Positions 33,260-41,680 of a stretch of 64,000 nt of DNA are shown piece after piece. Under the pieces are notes generated by a model. It ran no database searches, had not been told where the DNA came from, and saw only the letters and a program-made list of their open reading frames with translations. Both the position numbers and the translations under genes were made by a program. Every line of letters starts with the position of its first letter. Within the stretch, counting starts at the first letter, position 1. The DNA comes from Deltaproteobacteria bacterium (lineage in GTDB: Bacteria; CG2-30-53-67). Location: assembly GCA_013151235.1 (NCBI GenBank), contig JAADIO010000055.1:1-64000 (forward strand). The letters are read 5' to 3'.

Positions 33260-34848
33260 GGAGCTCGTCTCTCTTTCCGGAGGATCCTTCCCGGCCGCGC
33301 CCCGGTATGGCGACCCTCCTCCACCACGACCGTTCCGTTGACCCAGACGCGTTCGATCCCCCGGGGGGGTTGTTTCGGATCTTCGTAGGTGGCCGGATCT
33401 TCGATCCGGTCCGGGTCGAAGAGGACCAGGTCCGCGGCAAGCCTTTCCCGGATCCGTCCCCGACCGCGGACACCGACTCTTTCCAACGGCTGGGAGGTCA
33501 TCTTCCGCACCGCCTCCTCCAGGGTGAGGAGCCCCTCCTCACGGACGAACTGCTGCAGGACCCTCGGGCAGGTGCCGTAAGCGCGGGGATGGGGGTTTCC
33601 CTCTCCGAGAGGACCGTCAAAGGCCTTGGCGCCGCTGTCGGAGCCGATCATGACATAGGGTTTCTTCAGGATTCGGCGGAGGTTGTCCGGACTCATGGTA
33701 AAGTAGATGGCATCGACCATGTTCCGTTCGGCAATGAGAAGATCGGCGACGAAATCGATCGGCGCCTTCCCCTCCGTTTCGGCACATTCCAGAACACGCC
33801 GCGCCACAAAATGCTCATGCTCCGGACGGGTCACGGCACAGATCATGATGTTGGCAAAATAGTCCGGCTCGGGATGTTCCCGGAGGATCTCTTCGGCCAT
33901 CCGTGACCGTTCGGTCCGCTCGGCAAGCCGTGCCAGGAGCCGCTCCACACCCCCCTCAAAGGTCCAGTCGGGAAGGACCGCGGAGAGCCCCGTGTTGGAG
34001 GCCGTATAGGGATAGCGGTCACAGGCGACATCGATACCGCGGCGGCGGGCAGACTCGATGCGGTCAAACACCTCCTCCAGTTTTCCCCAGTTCTTCCGTC
34101 CCGAGGTCTTCAGATGAGAGATCTGCAGGGGGACTCCGGACCGGCCGGCGACGGCAATTACCTCGTCGATCGCCTCCAAGAGCCGGTTTCCCTCACTTCG
34201 CATATGAACGGCAAAGATCCCTCCTTTTTCGGCAACCGCCTTGCACAGGGTCACCAGTTCATCGGCATCCGCAAAACAGGCCGGCGGATAAATCAATCCC
34301 GTGGAGAGGCCCAGCGCCCCCTCCTCCACGGCCCGGCAAAGAGTCGAGATCATGGTCTTCCGTTCTTCCGGCGAGGGTGCCCGGTTACTTCCGTACATTG
34401 CGGAAGAACGGATCGTATTGTGCCCGGCGAGGAGCCCGAAGTTAACCGACATCCCGGTCTCGGAAAGATGACGATAATAGTCGCCCACCCCTTCCCAGGG
34501 GAGCGAGAGGCCGAAGAGGTCGCGGTAGGTCTTGATGCGCTCCTCCCGGATCCGTCCGAAGATCGGCGCCGCCGAATAACCGCAGTTTCCACCGATCTCC
34601 GTCGTCACCCCCTGCAGGACCTTGCCTTCCGCCCGGGGGCCGATCAATAGATAATAATCGGAATGGGAATGGATATCGACGAACCCGGGGGCCGCAGCAA
34701 GGCCCGTCCCGTCGATCTCCCGCTTCCCCTTTGCGGGGCAGTGGGGCCCTACGAAGGCAAACCGCTCCCCTTCGACCCCCAGATCCCCGACAAAGGAAGG
34801 ATCACCGCTGCCGTCCACGATCCGCACATTTCGAATGACATAATCCAT
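33256..34848 (-). CDS. N-acyl-D-amino-acid deacylase (amidohydrolase)
   Basis: 530 residues. Metal-dependent amidohydrolase of the D-aminoacylase family that removes acyl groups from N-acyl-D-amino acids. Motifs: N-terminal PGFVDIHSHSDYY, the lysine/His region LQISHLKTSG, DRYPYTASNTGLSAVLPDW and IGSDSGAKAF near the end. No signal peptide is visible, so it is cytoplasmic. The start codon follows the slt stop with no gap and the end overlaps the C26 hydrolase by 4 bases. D-amino acids occur in the cell wall, so the operon supports recycling of wall peptides. A D-glutamate-specific or more general activity cannot be separated. Confidence 0.9.
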   Translation of the reverse strand: MDYVIRNVRIVDGSGDPSFVGDLGVEGERFAFVGPHCPAKGKREIDGTGLAAAPGFVDIHSHSDYYLLIGPRAEGKVLQGVTTEIGGNCGYSAAPIFGRIREERIKTYRDLFGLSLPWEGVGDYYRHLSETGMSVNFGLLAGHNTIRSSAMYGSNRAPSPEERKTMISTLCRAVEEGALGLSTGLIYPPACFADADELVTLCKAVAEKGGIFAVHMRSEGNRLLEAIDEVIAVAGRSGVPLQISHLKTSGRKNWGKLEEVFDRIESARRRGIDVACDRYPYTASNTGLSAVLPDWTFEGGVERLLARLAERTERSRMAEEILREHPEPDYFANIMICAVTRPEHEHFVARRVLECAETEGKAPIDFVADLLIAERNMVDAIYFTMSPDNLRRILKKPYVMIGSDSGAKAFDGPLGEGNPHPRAYGTCPRVLQQFVREEGLLTLEEAVRKMTSQPLERVGVRGRGRIRERLAADLVLFDPDRIEDPATYEDPKQPPRGIERVWVNGTVVVEEGRHTGARPGRILRKERRAP

Positions 34849-36981
34849 TTATTCATCCCGGTAAAGACGTTTATAATTTTCCAGGTTCCGCAATACCCGC
34901 TTCACATACCCCCGGGTCTCCCGGAAGGGGATCGACTCGATCCGCTCATCCACATCAAGGTCCTTGGTCTTCTCCCACCAACGGTCGGAAGGGCGTTCAC
35001 CGGCATTGTAGCTTGAGAAAACCCGGACCAGGTCACCGCCGGACCGTTGAATGAGGTTGTTCAGATACCGGACACCAAAGGCAATATTGGTCTCCGGATC
35101 GAGAAGAGACTCCGGGGTAAAGGTTTCCACCCCGAGATCCCGGGCAATCAATTCACCGGTCGGAGGGATGATCTGCATCAGCCCGCGGGCATCCGAAAGA
35201 GAGATGCTGTCCACCTGATAAAGACTCTCCTGCCGCATCACCGCCAGGACCAGGAAGGGATCGATCCCATACCGGCCCGATTCTCTCCGGACCGTCTCCC
35301 AGAAGGCGCGGGGGTAGAGATACCTTTTGAAGAAGGGAGAATCTCCGCCGTTGACTGCGCTGTAATGATTCGTACTAACCCGGTACATCCAGCGGACGGC
35401 GTCGTAGAAATTGCCGCTCCGCTCGTAGAGATCCCCCACGTAACAGAGGTTCTTGTCCTTCTTTTCCAGAAGGTCCGCGACGGCGCGGATCTCCTCACGG
35501 GCCGCATCGGAAAAGCCGATCCGGATCAACTCTTCGGCATGGTCACGGTAATCGGCAAGGGGGGTGCCTTCCGCTGCTGCGGGTGGAGTGCGGTCACAGT
35601 CGGGGTCGTCCGACTCCGGCGAATCGGCAACAAGGTTCCAGGAGTATGTCAGTCGTTTGCGGGCCATCACGCCGTAAAAGTCCCAACCGAACTCCTTCGC
35701 AAGGCGCCGATAGATCGCCCGTGCTTTTTCAATCTCCTTTAACCGCTCCCTGCATCTTCCTTTCCAGTAAAGGGCGCCGGCATTGATCTTGGAGTCGGGA
35801 TAGCGGTCCATACAGAAATCGAATGCGGCTTCCGCCTTCCGATACTTTCCCGCACGGTATTCCATCCAGCCGATTCGCCAGGCCCCTTTGGACGCAAGAT
35901 CATTTTGCGGAGTCTTTTTCCCGATCCGGAGATAATACTCCCGGGCCTTCGAAATATTGCGACCGGCCTCATAAATCCGTCCCATGGCATAGAGCGCCCT
36001 GACGGTCCACTTACTCTTCGGATAATGCTTCAGAAGACGCTGAAACAGATGCCGGGCGGAACGGTCCTCATTCTTATTCCAAAAGGAATTGCCGAGCCAA
36101 TACAAGGCCTCGGACCGGATCGATGCCGCCCCGGCCTCGCGGGCAACCCGCTTCAGCAGTTTTCTCCCTTCCGGCAGGTCTCCCTCCTTGATCCAGGCCC
36201 GCCCTTTCAGGAGAAGCGCCTGGTCGGTGGGAATCCCCTTCGGATAGAGCTTCACCATCTCATGACAGTTTTCGATAACCCCGGGAAACTTCAGAGCCCG
36301 GAAGAGTTCCCGGATCCGGGTGAGATACAATTTTGCATCAGGAGATTTCGGAGGACTCTTCAGGCGTCCGGCAATCGACTCCCGGCGGCGGTCCGCCTCT
36401 TTCCCTTCCTCCGTGGCCGGGGATTGAAAAGCAAGGTGAAGATAGAGATCGTAGGCTTTCGCCCAGTCTTCCCGCCCCGCAGCGACCTCTCCCGCCAGCA
36501 GAGCGATCTTCCGGGCCAACTCCCCGGAGAGTTTCATCGACTGCAATTTCCGAAGAGCCGAAGCCGCCGGGCCGAACCGCCCGGATGCGATCAGAGACTT
36601 TATCTCTTCGATTCGTACACGTTCCAGGAGAAGACTCTCCGGATACTCTTTGAGAAACTGTTCCTCATGACGAAGGGCCGTCGCCGGATCGCCCGATTCA
36701 TTCTCCGCCCGAATCCGGTAGTAGAGGAGATAATCGTCCAGGATGTAATCAACACCGTCCAGCTTGTCGAGTTCGAGCCGGGCAATGAGGGAGTTCCCGT
36801 TTTTCAGGGCCATGACCCCGCTCACGAAGGTTTTGCGGATCCGTGACAGTGCCTCCCTGCCGGTCTGCTCCGTCCCCTTTTCCCGGGCCGAAAGCGGCCC
36901 GTCCGGAAACGGCAGGGCAAACCCGATCAAAAGGAGCAGCAGAAGCCGGACGGTCCATCCTCTATTTCGATTCCACATCAT
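34849..36981 (-). CDS. slt: Soluble lytic murein transglycosylase
   Basis: 710 residues with a Sec signal peptide (about 1-32, LLLLLLIGFALPFPDGPLSA). A long superhelical TPR-like domain follows (LLKRVAREAGAASIRSEALYWLG and related repeats). The C-terminal SLT domain has the catalytic Glu in VMRQESLYQVDS, GLMQIIPPTG and SSYNAGERP. It cleaves glycan strands in the periplasm to anhydro-MurNAc products. Two ATGs are adjacent at 36981 and 36978, after GGGGAAG. The gene starts 15 bases after nagA stops and its stop touches the aminoacylase start, so it is an operon member. Confidence 0.93.
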   Translation of the reverse strand: MMWNRNRGWTVRLLLLLLIGFALPFPDGPLSAREKGTEQTGREALSRIRKTFVSGVMALKNGNSLIARLELDKLDGVDYILDDYLLYYRIRAENESGDPATALRHEEQFLKEYPESLLLERVRIEEIKSLIASGRFGPAASALRKLQSMKLSGELARKIALLAGEVAAGREDWAKAYDLYLHLAFQSPATEEGKEADRRRESIAGRLKSPPKSPDAKLYLTRIRELFRALKFPGVIENCHEMVKLYPKGIPTDQALLLKGRAWIKEGDLPEGRKLLKRVAREAGAASIRSEALYWLGNSFWNKNEDRSARHLFQRLLKHYPKSKWTVRALYAMGRIYEAGRNISKAREYYLRIGKKTPQNDLASKGAWRIGWMEYRAGKYRKAEAAFDFCMDRYPDSKINAGALYWKGRCRERLKEIEKARAIYRRLAKEFGWDFYGVMARKRLTYSWNLVADSPESDDPDCDRTPPAAAEGTPLADYRDHAEELIRIGFSDAAREEIRAVADLLEKKDKNLCYVGDLYERSGNFYDAVRWMYRVSTNHYSAVNGGDSPFFKRYLYPRAFWETVRRESGRYGIDPFLVLAVMRQESLYQVDSISLSDARGLMQIIPPTGELIARDLGVETFTPESLLDPETNIAFGVRYLNNLIQRSGGDLVRVFSSYNAGERPSDRWWEKTKDLDVDERIESIPFRETRGYVKRVLRNLENYKRLYRDE

Positions 36982-36996
36982 CTTCCCCGATCTTCT

Positions 36997-38193
36997 CTAT
37001 CTTCTTCGCTCCACTTCCACACCGCCGATCAGGACCCGTTCAACCTCGAGGGTCCCGGACAGGACGACCACATCGGCATCACCGCCCGGCAGGAGTTCCC
37101 CTTTCCCTTCGGAAAGTCCCAGGAGACGGGCCGGCGCAAGGGTCATCATGGAAAGGGCTTCCGCTAGGGGAATGCCGATCTTTTCAACGAGATGGCGGAA
37201 TGCATCCGCAAGAGTGATCCGGCTCCCGGCAAGATTGCCCGAGGCGTTCACCGCCGCGCCCTGCCGGATCGTCACCTCCTCGCCCCCCATCCGGAAACTC
37301 CCCTCCCCTTTCCCGCTCAGGGGAACGGCATCGGAAACTCCGATCATCCCCCCGGCCCCTTTCAACCGATGAATCATCCGGAGGGTAGCCTCGTGCAAAT
37401 GGCGGCCGTCGGCGATCACTTCCACCGTCACCCCGGGATCAAGAAGGGCAGCCACGGCACAACCGGGATTCCGGTGATGAAACCCCGTCATCGCATTAAA
37501 GAGATGGGTTACATGACGAACCCCGGCGTCAAAGGCGGCCTGCGCCTCTTCAAAGGAGGCCCCGCTGTGTCCGAGCACCGGAAGGATTCCGGCATCTAAA
37601 ATCTCCGAAACGGCCTTCATGCCGCCTTGGATCTCCGGAGCGATCGTCATCAGGCGGATTCTTCCGCTGGCGGCCTCCTGCAATGCCCGCACGGCCCCGG
37701 GTCGTGGTTTTGCCAACCCATCTTTTCCGAGGGCGCCCGCCCTCTGCGGATTGAGGTAGGGACCTTCCAGATTGAAACCGGGGAGATAGGGTAACGGCCC
37801 ATCTCCGGTTCCGGGATATCCGGAGGCAAGACAGGCAAGGGTCTCCTCCAGTTCCGGCAAAGGGAGGGGACGGACCGTCGGCAGAAGCGACGTCGTACCG
37901 TGCAGGGCGTGATACCGGGCCGCCCCGGTCCATCCGCCGGCATCGTTGAAGTCGAAACCACCCCCGCCATGTACATGCAGATCAACAAAACCGGGGACCA
38001 TGATCTTCCCCGTGCAGTCGATCCGGGTCGCACCGGGAGGGACCGGAAGGTTCGCGGCCTCCCCCAGGGCGGCAATCTTCCCCTTCTCCACGAGAAGCGC
38101 CCCGTCAGGGATCACATCCAGGGGGGTCAGGATCTTCCCATGGGTCAAAACAAGGGTCTTCTCCGCCTTTTCGATCCGTCCCATAGGAGTCAT
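36997..38193 (-). CDS. nagA: N-acetylglucosamine-6-phosphate deacetylase
   Basis: 398 residues from the ATG at 38193. A second ATG at 38184 is equally possible, and the frame extends upstream to 38364 without family similarity. NagA deacetylates GlcNAc-6-P to GlcN-6-P in aminosugar and wall recycling. Motifs: GFVDLHVHGGGGFDFND, FNLEGPYLNPQ, GHSGASFEEAQAAFDAG, HLFNAMTGFHHRNPG and the terminal VSDAVPLSGKG. The metal-binding residues HxH and His are present. It is the first gene of the cell-wall operon. The length fits the family, 370-400 residues. Confidence 0.92.
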   Translation of the reverse strand: MTPMGRIEKAEKTLVLTHGKILTPLDVIPDGALLVEKGKIAALGEAANLPVPPGATRIDCTGKIMVPGFVDLHVHGGGGFDFNDAGGWTGAARYHALHGTTSLLPTVRPLPLPELEETLACLASGYPGTGDGPLPYLPGFNLEGPYLNPQRAGALGKDGLAKPRPGAVRALQEAASGRIRLMTIAPEIQGGMKAVSEILDAGILPVLGHSGASFEEAQAAFDAGVRHVTHLFNAMTGFHHRNPGCAVAALLDPGVTVEVIADGRHLHEATLRMIHRLKGAGGMIGVSDAVPLSGKGEGSFRMGGEEVTIRQGAAVNASGNLAGSRITLADAFRHLVEKIGIPLAEALSMMTLAPARLLGLSEGKGELLPGGDADVVVLSGTLEVERVLIGGVEVERRR

Positions 38194-38277
38194 CCATGAT
38201 GATTTTAAGGAAGAATTCCGTTCTTTAAAATTATCACAAAATAGATGTTTTATAAAGGAACATCTGGATTTAAAGAA

Positions 38278-38665
38278 AAGCATAAGGCGAAAAACTTTCA
38301 CCACGGAGACCACGGAGAAAAACCAAGGGCAAGGGCAGCACCACAGAAAAACAGAGTAAAACAAACGTCAAAAACGAAGAGCATTCACCATGAAGGTCAT
38401 GAAGGACATAAAGAAACCAAAGCCGAATGTTCTTCATGCACTGCATGGTGATTGTCTTTGAATCTGTCCTGCTTGGCGGCCTGCGTTCTTTGCGAGAGGC
38501 AGGTGTTGGTTTTGCCCCTGTCATTGTTTTTTGATTTCCCCGTGACTCCCCGTGTTCCCCGTGGTGCATTGCTTTTATTCTTTGCCTTTGCCATGTCCCG
38601 CTTCTCTCTGTGGTCTCTGTGAGCTCCGTGGTGAATTGCTATTGACCTTATTGTTTTTGATCTTA
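38278..38665. repeat. CGTGGTGAA-type intergenic repeats between nagA and AOR
   Basis: Contains TTTCACCACGGAGACCACGG, ACCATGAAGGTCATGAAGGA, CCCCGTGGTGCATTGC and TCCGTGGTGAATTGCTATTG. The same modules occur at 7254-7460, 14516-14660 and 41626-41680. Several are in inverse orientation here. No gene is seen in 38194-38729 apart from the promoter near its right end. Confidence 0.6.
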
Positions 38666-38684
38666 GGGAAAATTCGGGTATAAT
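38657..38684 (+). promoter_or_regulatory. Sigma-70 promoter of the AOR operon
   Basis: The -35 TTGATC (38657-38662) and a perfect -10 TATAAT (38679-38684) are 16 bases apart. The ATG at 38730 is about 45 bases downstream. Confidence 0.55.
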
Positions 38685-38729
38685 GACTCAACATCCAGGG
38701 CCATCGAAAATCAAACAAACGAGATCCCC

Positions 38730-40487
38730 ATGGACGGCTGGACCGGCAAAATCCTTCATATCGACCTGACCCGCAGGACCCATTCCGTCGAACGGCCCTC
38801 TCCCGCACTCTATGAAACATGGATCGGCGGGAAGGGACTGGCCGGACATTATCTGGCACCGCATATCACGGAAAAATGGGACACCCCCTCCATGCCGCTT
38901 CTCTTCTTCACCGGCCCCCTCGTCGGCACCCCTTCCCCCACATCGGGCCGGATGACCATCATGTCCCGTTCCCCCCTGACCGGCACCGTGGGCGACGCCT
39001 CGGTCGGAGGCAGGCTCGGAACAACGATCAAGCAGGCCGGGTGGGACGGGATCGTCATCACCGGGAAAAGCAGCGCTCTCTGCGGAATCGTGATCGGGGA
39101 TGATGAGAAGATCACTTTCACCGATGCGGAGAAATACCGGGGGATGGAGACGGGAAAGATCTTCGCCGCCCTGGGGAAAGAAGGCGGTTCGGCCGTGACC
39201 GGCCCGGCGGCGGAATCAGGCGTCCTCTTCGCGAACATCGTTGTGGACCGACGCTACTTCGCCGGCCGGAGCGGGCTCGGCCTCGTCATGGCCGCCAAGA
39301 ATCTTAAGTATCTTCATGTCACGGGAACGGGGAAGAACTCCCTTTTCGACCGGGAAGAGGTGATGCACGCACGGGAGGAGATCCTCCGCCTCGCCGCCGC
39401 CTCACCGATCCTGCAGGGCGAGTTCGGGATCACCCGTTTCGGAACCGGCGCCCTCTACGACCTGATGCACAACCGGCGGATGATGCCGACCCGGAATTTC
39501 CGGGCGACCCGCTTTGAAAATGCCGGGAAGATGAACGCCTGGCACTACCGGGAACGCTACGGCTACAGGAAGACCGGCTGCCGGGGGTGCCATATCCTCT
39601 GCAAGAAGAACAACCGGAAGGGGGAGGAACTTCCCGAGTTCGAGACCATGTCCCACTTCAGCGCCCTCATCGACAATCACGACCTCGACACAGTGGTGGA
39701 GGCGAACCGGACCTGCAACGAGACGGGAATGGACACGATCACCGCCGCAGCGACCCTCGCTTGTTATGCCGAGATCGAAGATGTGACCCTGACACCCTCC
39801 GGGATTATCGACCTGCTCCGGGAAACGGCCGCCGCCCGCGGCATCGGAGCGGAACTGGCGCAGGGCTCCTTCCGCTATGCAAAAACACGGGGAAGAGCGG
39901 AGTGTGCCATGACCGTCAAGGGCTCGGAACTCCCCGCCTACGACCCGCGGGGGGTCTACGGCATGGCGCTGGCCTACGCCACCTCGACCCGGGGGGGCTG
40001 CCACCTCCGGGCCTACCCCATCTCCTACGAAATTCTTCGAAAACCGGTCGCCATGGACCGCTTCGATACGAGCGGCAAGGCCAGGGTGATCAAGATCAGT
40101 GAAGATCAGAACGCCGTGATCGATTCCCTCACGGCCTGCAAGTTCCTCTTCTTCGCCGCCTCCCTCGAAGAATATGCCCGGGCGCTCTCCGGCGTCACAG
40201 GGATCCCGACCACCGCCCAGGACCTGCTGAAAGTCGGGGAGCGGATCTACTACCATGAACGGCTGATGAATGCAGCGAACGGCTTCACCGCCGACGACGA
40301 CGATCTCCCCCGCCGTTTCTTTACGGAAGGGGGGACCGGAGGCGAAGGGATGACCATTCCCCCCATCGACCGGGAAGCCTTTCTTCATACCCGGTCCAAC
40401 TACTACCGGATCCGGGGACTCGATAAGAAGGGGTGTCCCACACGGGAAAAGTGTGAAGAGCTGGGAATCGAATGGAAAAACTGGTAA
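38730..40487 (+). CDS. Aldehyde:ferredoxin oxidoreductase (tungsten/pterin type)
   Basis: 585 residues, full AOR length. AORs oxidise aldehydes to acids with reduction of ferredoxin, using tungstopterin and a [4Fe-4S] cluster in the cytoplasm. The N-terminal GWTGKILHIDL and the cofactor regions SGRMTIMSRSPLTGTVGDAS and AGRSGLGLVMAAKNLK are clear. The cluster ligands are Cys284, Cys287 and Cys291 (CRGCHILC) plus Cys470 (LTACKFLFF). Substrate cannot be read. The next gene, a double aldolase, starts 16 bases before this gene ends, so the two are translationally coupled. That suggests that the aldehyde comes from the aldolase reaction. Confidence 0.93.
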   Translation: MDGWTGKILHIDLTRRTHSVERPSPALYETWIGGKGLAGHYLAPHITEKWDTPSMPLLFFTGPLVGTPSPTSGRMTIMSRSPLTGTVGDASVGGRLGTTIKQAGWDGIVITGKSSALCGIVIGDDEKITFTDAEKYRGMETGKIFAALGKEGGSAVTGPAAESGVLFANIVVDRRYFAGRSGLGLVMAAKNLKYLHVTGTGKNSLFDREEVMHAREEILRLAAASPILQGEFGITRFGTGALYDLMHNRRMMPTRNFRATRFENAGKMNAWHYRERYGYRKTGCRGCHILCKKNNRKGEELPEFETMSHFSALIDNHDLDTVVEANRTCNETGMDTITAAATLACYAEIEDVTLTPSGIIDLLRETAAARGIGAELAQGSFRYAKTRGRAECAMTVKGSELPAYDPRGVYGMALAYATSTRGGCHLRAYPISYEILRKPVAMDRFDTSGKARVIKISEDQNAVIDSLTACKFLFFAASLEEYARALSGVTGIPTTAQDLLKVGERIYYHERLMNAANGFTADDDDLPRRFFTEGGTGGEGMTIPPIDREAFLHTRSNYYRIRGLDKKGCPTREKCEELGIEWKNW

Positions 40488-41623
40488 AAAAATATGCGAT
40501 GAAACTGGTCGAGCAGGGGCTGGCCGAACCGGGCGCTCCCCTCGTGGGAGGCCTCGATGCGGAGGTGGTCTGGAACCGGGACGACCCCCTCTGCTCGCTC
40601 TTAGAAGAGGTCTTCGACCGGCTCAACATCCAAAGCCTCATCTTCACAAGGCCGGCAGAGCCCTACTTCTCAATCCTGAACCACCTCTCGGAGCGCACGG
40701 ACGACGCCATCCATCCCGAGGACTGCGAAACCCGAACCTTCCTGCACGACATCCCGGTAGCGCGTAAGCTGACCGCCGGAAGGATTATCGAAGCACTGAA
40801 GAAAAGGAAGAGCCTCTACGTTAGAGGGGAGGGGATCGTCACCTTCGGAACGGTCAGTCCGGAGCAAGCCTTCGTCACCTGCAGCTCGGTCTGCTTTGCC
40901 GGGTTCGTAAAGTTTTTTCTCGACTACTGCAACGGCCGGAGGGATCCCCGCGCGGAGGCGGTCTTTCAACGGGCCTTCGCCGCTTACAGGGACTTCGTCA
41001 CCACCCTGCCGGAAGGAAAGCCGCTCCATAAAGGTCCCTATCATAACCCGCAAGAGGTCATCGATGCAATGATCGAAGCGGGCAAGCGGACCATCAACTC
41101 CCGCATGGTCGACTCCTACTTCGGGAACATCTCCTATCGGTTGAACGGTACGATCTATATCAGCCGGACGGCAAGCTCCCTGGACGAGCTCGCCGGCTGC
41201 ATCGACGCCTGCCCCATGGATGGTTCCTCCTGCGCGGGGATCACCGCCTCCAGCGAATACACCGCCCACAAAGAGATCCTCGAGAATACGGACAACCGGG
41301 CCATCCTCCACGGCCACCCGAAGTTCTCCGTCATCCTCTCCATGATCTGCGACAAGAAGGACTGCAATCGGAAAGACCGATGCCACATCGCCTGTCCGGA
41401 GAAACGGTTCGTCCGGAACATCCCGATCGTTCCCGGCGAAGTCGGCACCGGACCGACGGGACTCTGCCGCACCCTCCCCCCGGCCATCCGGGGAAACAGG
41501 GGCGCCCTCGTTTACGGCCACGGGATTTTTACCGTCGGCAGGGAGGACTTCCGTGAGGCCTTCGCGAATCTACTGCAGATCGAACGGATGTGCATGGAAG
41601 AGTATGAAAAACATTTGGGATGA
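40472..41623 (+). CDS. Tandem class II aldolase/adducin-like protein with Cys-rich insert
   Basis: 383 residues. The C-terminal half (about 195-383) is a class II (FucA/AraD-type) zinc aldolase with catalytic Glu in ASSEYTAHKEI (near Glu262) and zinc ligands His280 and His282 (ILHGHP) plus His350 (YGHGIF). It carries an extra Cys set, Cys293-x4-Cys298-x5-Cys304-x3-Cys308, and Cys243, Cys247 and Cys254, which could hold a metal or iron-sulfur centre. The N-terminal half (1-190) has a similar outline (SLYVRGEGIVTFG) but lacks the zinc histidines, so it looks like a degenerate duplicate. It overlaps the AOR gene by 16 bases. Family reactions cleave phosphosugars to an aldehyde and DHAP. The actual substrate is unknown. 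Confidence 0.85.
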   Translation: MEKLVKKYAMKLVEQGLAEPGAPLVGGLDAEVVWNRDDPLCSLLEEVFDRLNIQSLIFTRPAEPYFSILNHLSERTDDAIHPEDCETRTFLHDIPVARKLTAGRIIEALKKRKSLYVRGEGIVTFGTVSPEQAFVTCSSVCFAGFVKFFLDYCNGRRDPRAEAVFQRAFAAYRDFVTTLPEGKPLHKGPYHNPQEVIDAMIEAGKRTINSRMVDSYFGNISYRLNGTIYISRTASSLDELAGCIDACPMDGSSCAGITASSEYTAHKEILENTDNRAILHGHPKFSVILSMICDKKDCNRKDRCHIACPEKRFVRNIPIVPGEVGTGPTGLCRTLPPAIRGNRGALVYGHGIFTVGREDFREAFANLLQIERMCMEEYEKHLG

Positions 41624-41625
41624 TT

Positions 41626-41680
41626 GCTTTTCTTCAAGGCCTTCATGGACTTCATGGTGAAGCTTTGCCCCTTTGATCTT
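41626..41680 (+). repeat. Short CATGGTGAAG-type repeat
   Basis: TTCATGGTGAAGCTTTGCCC with flanking CTTCAAGGCCTTCATGG text, the same family as 7396-7415. It fills the gap between the aldolase gene and the convergent TraB gene. Confidence 0.5.
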
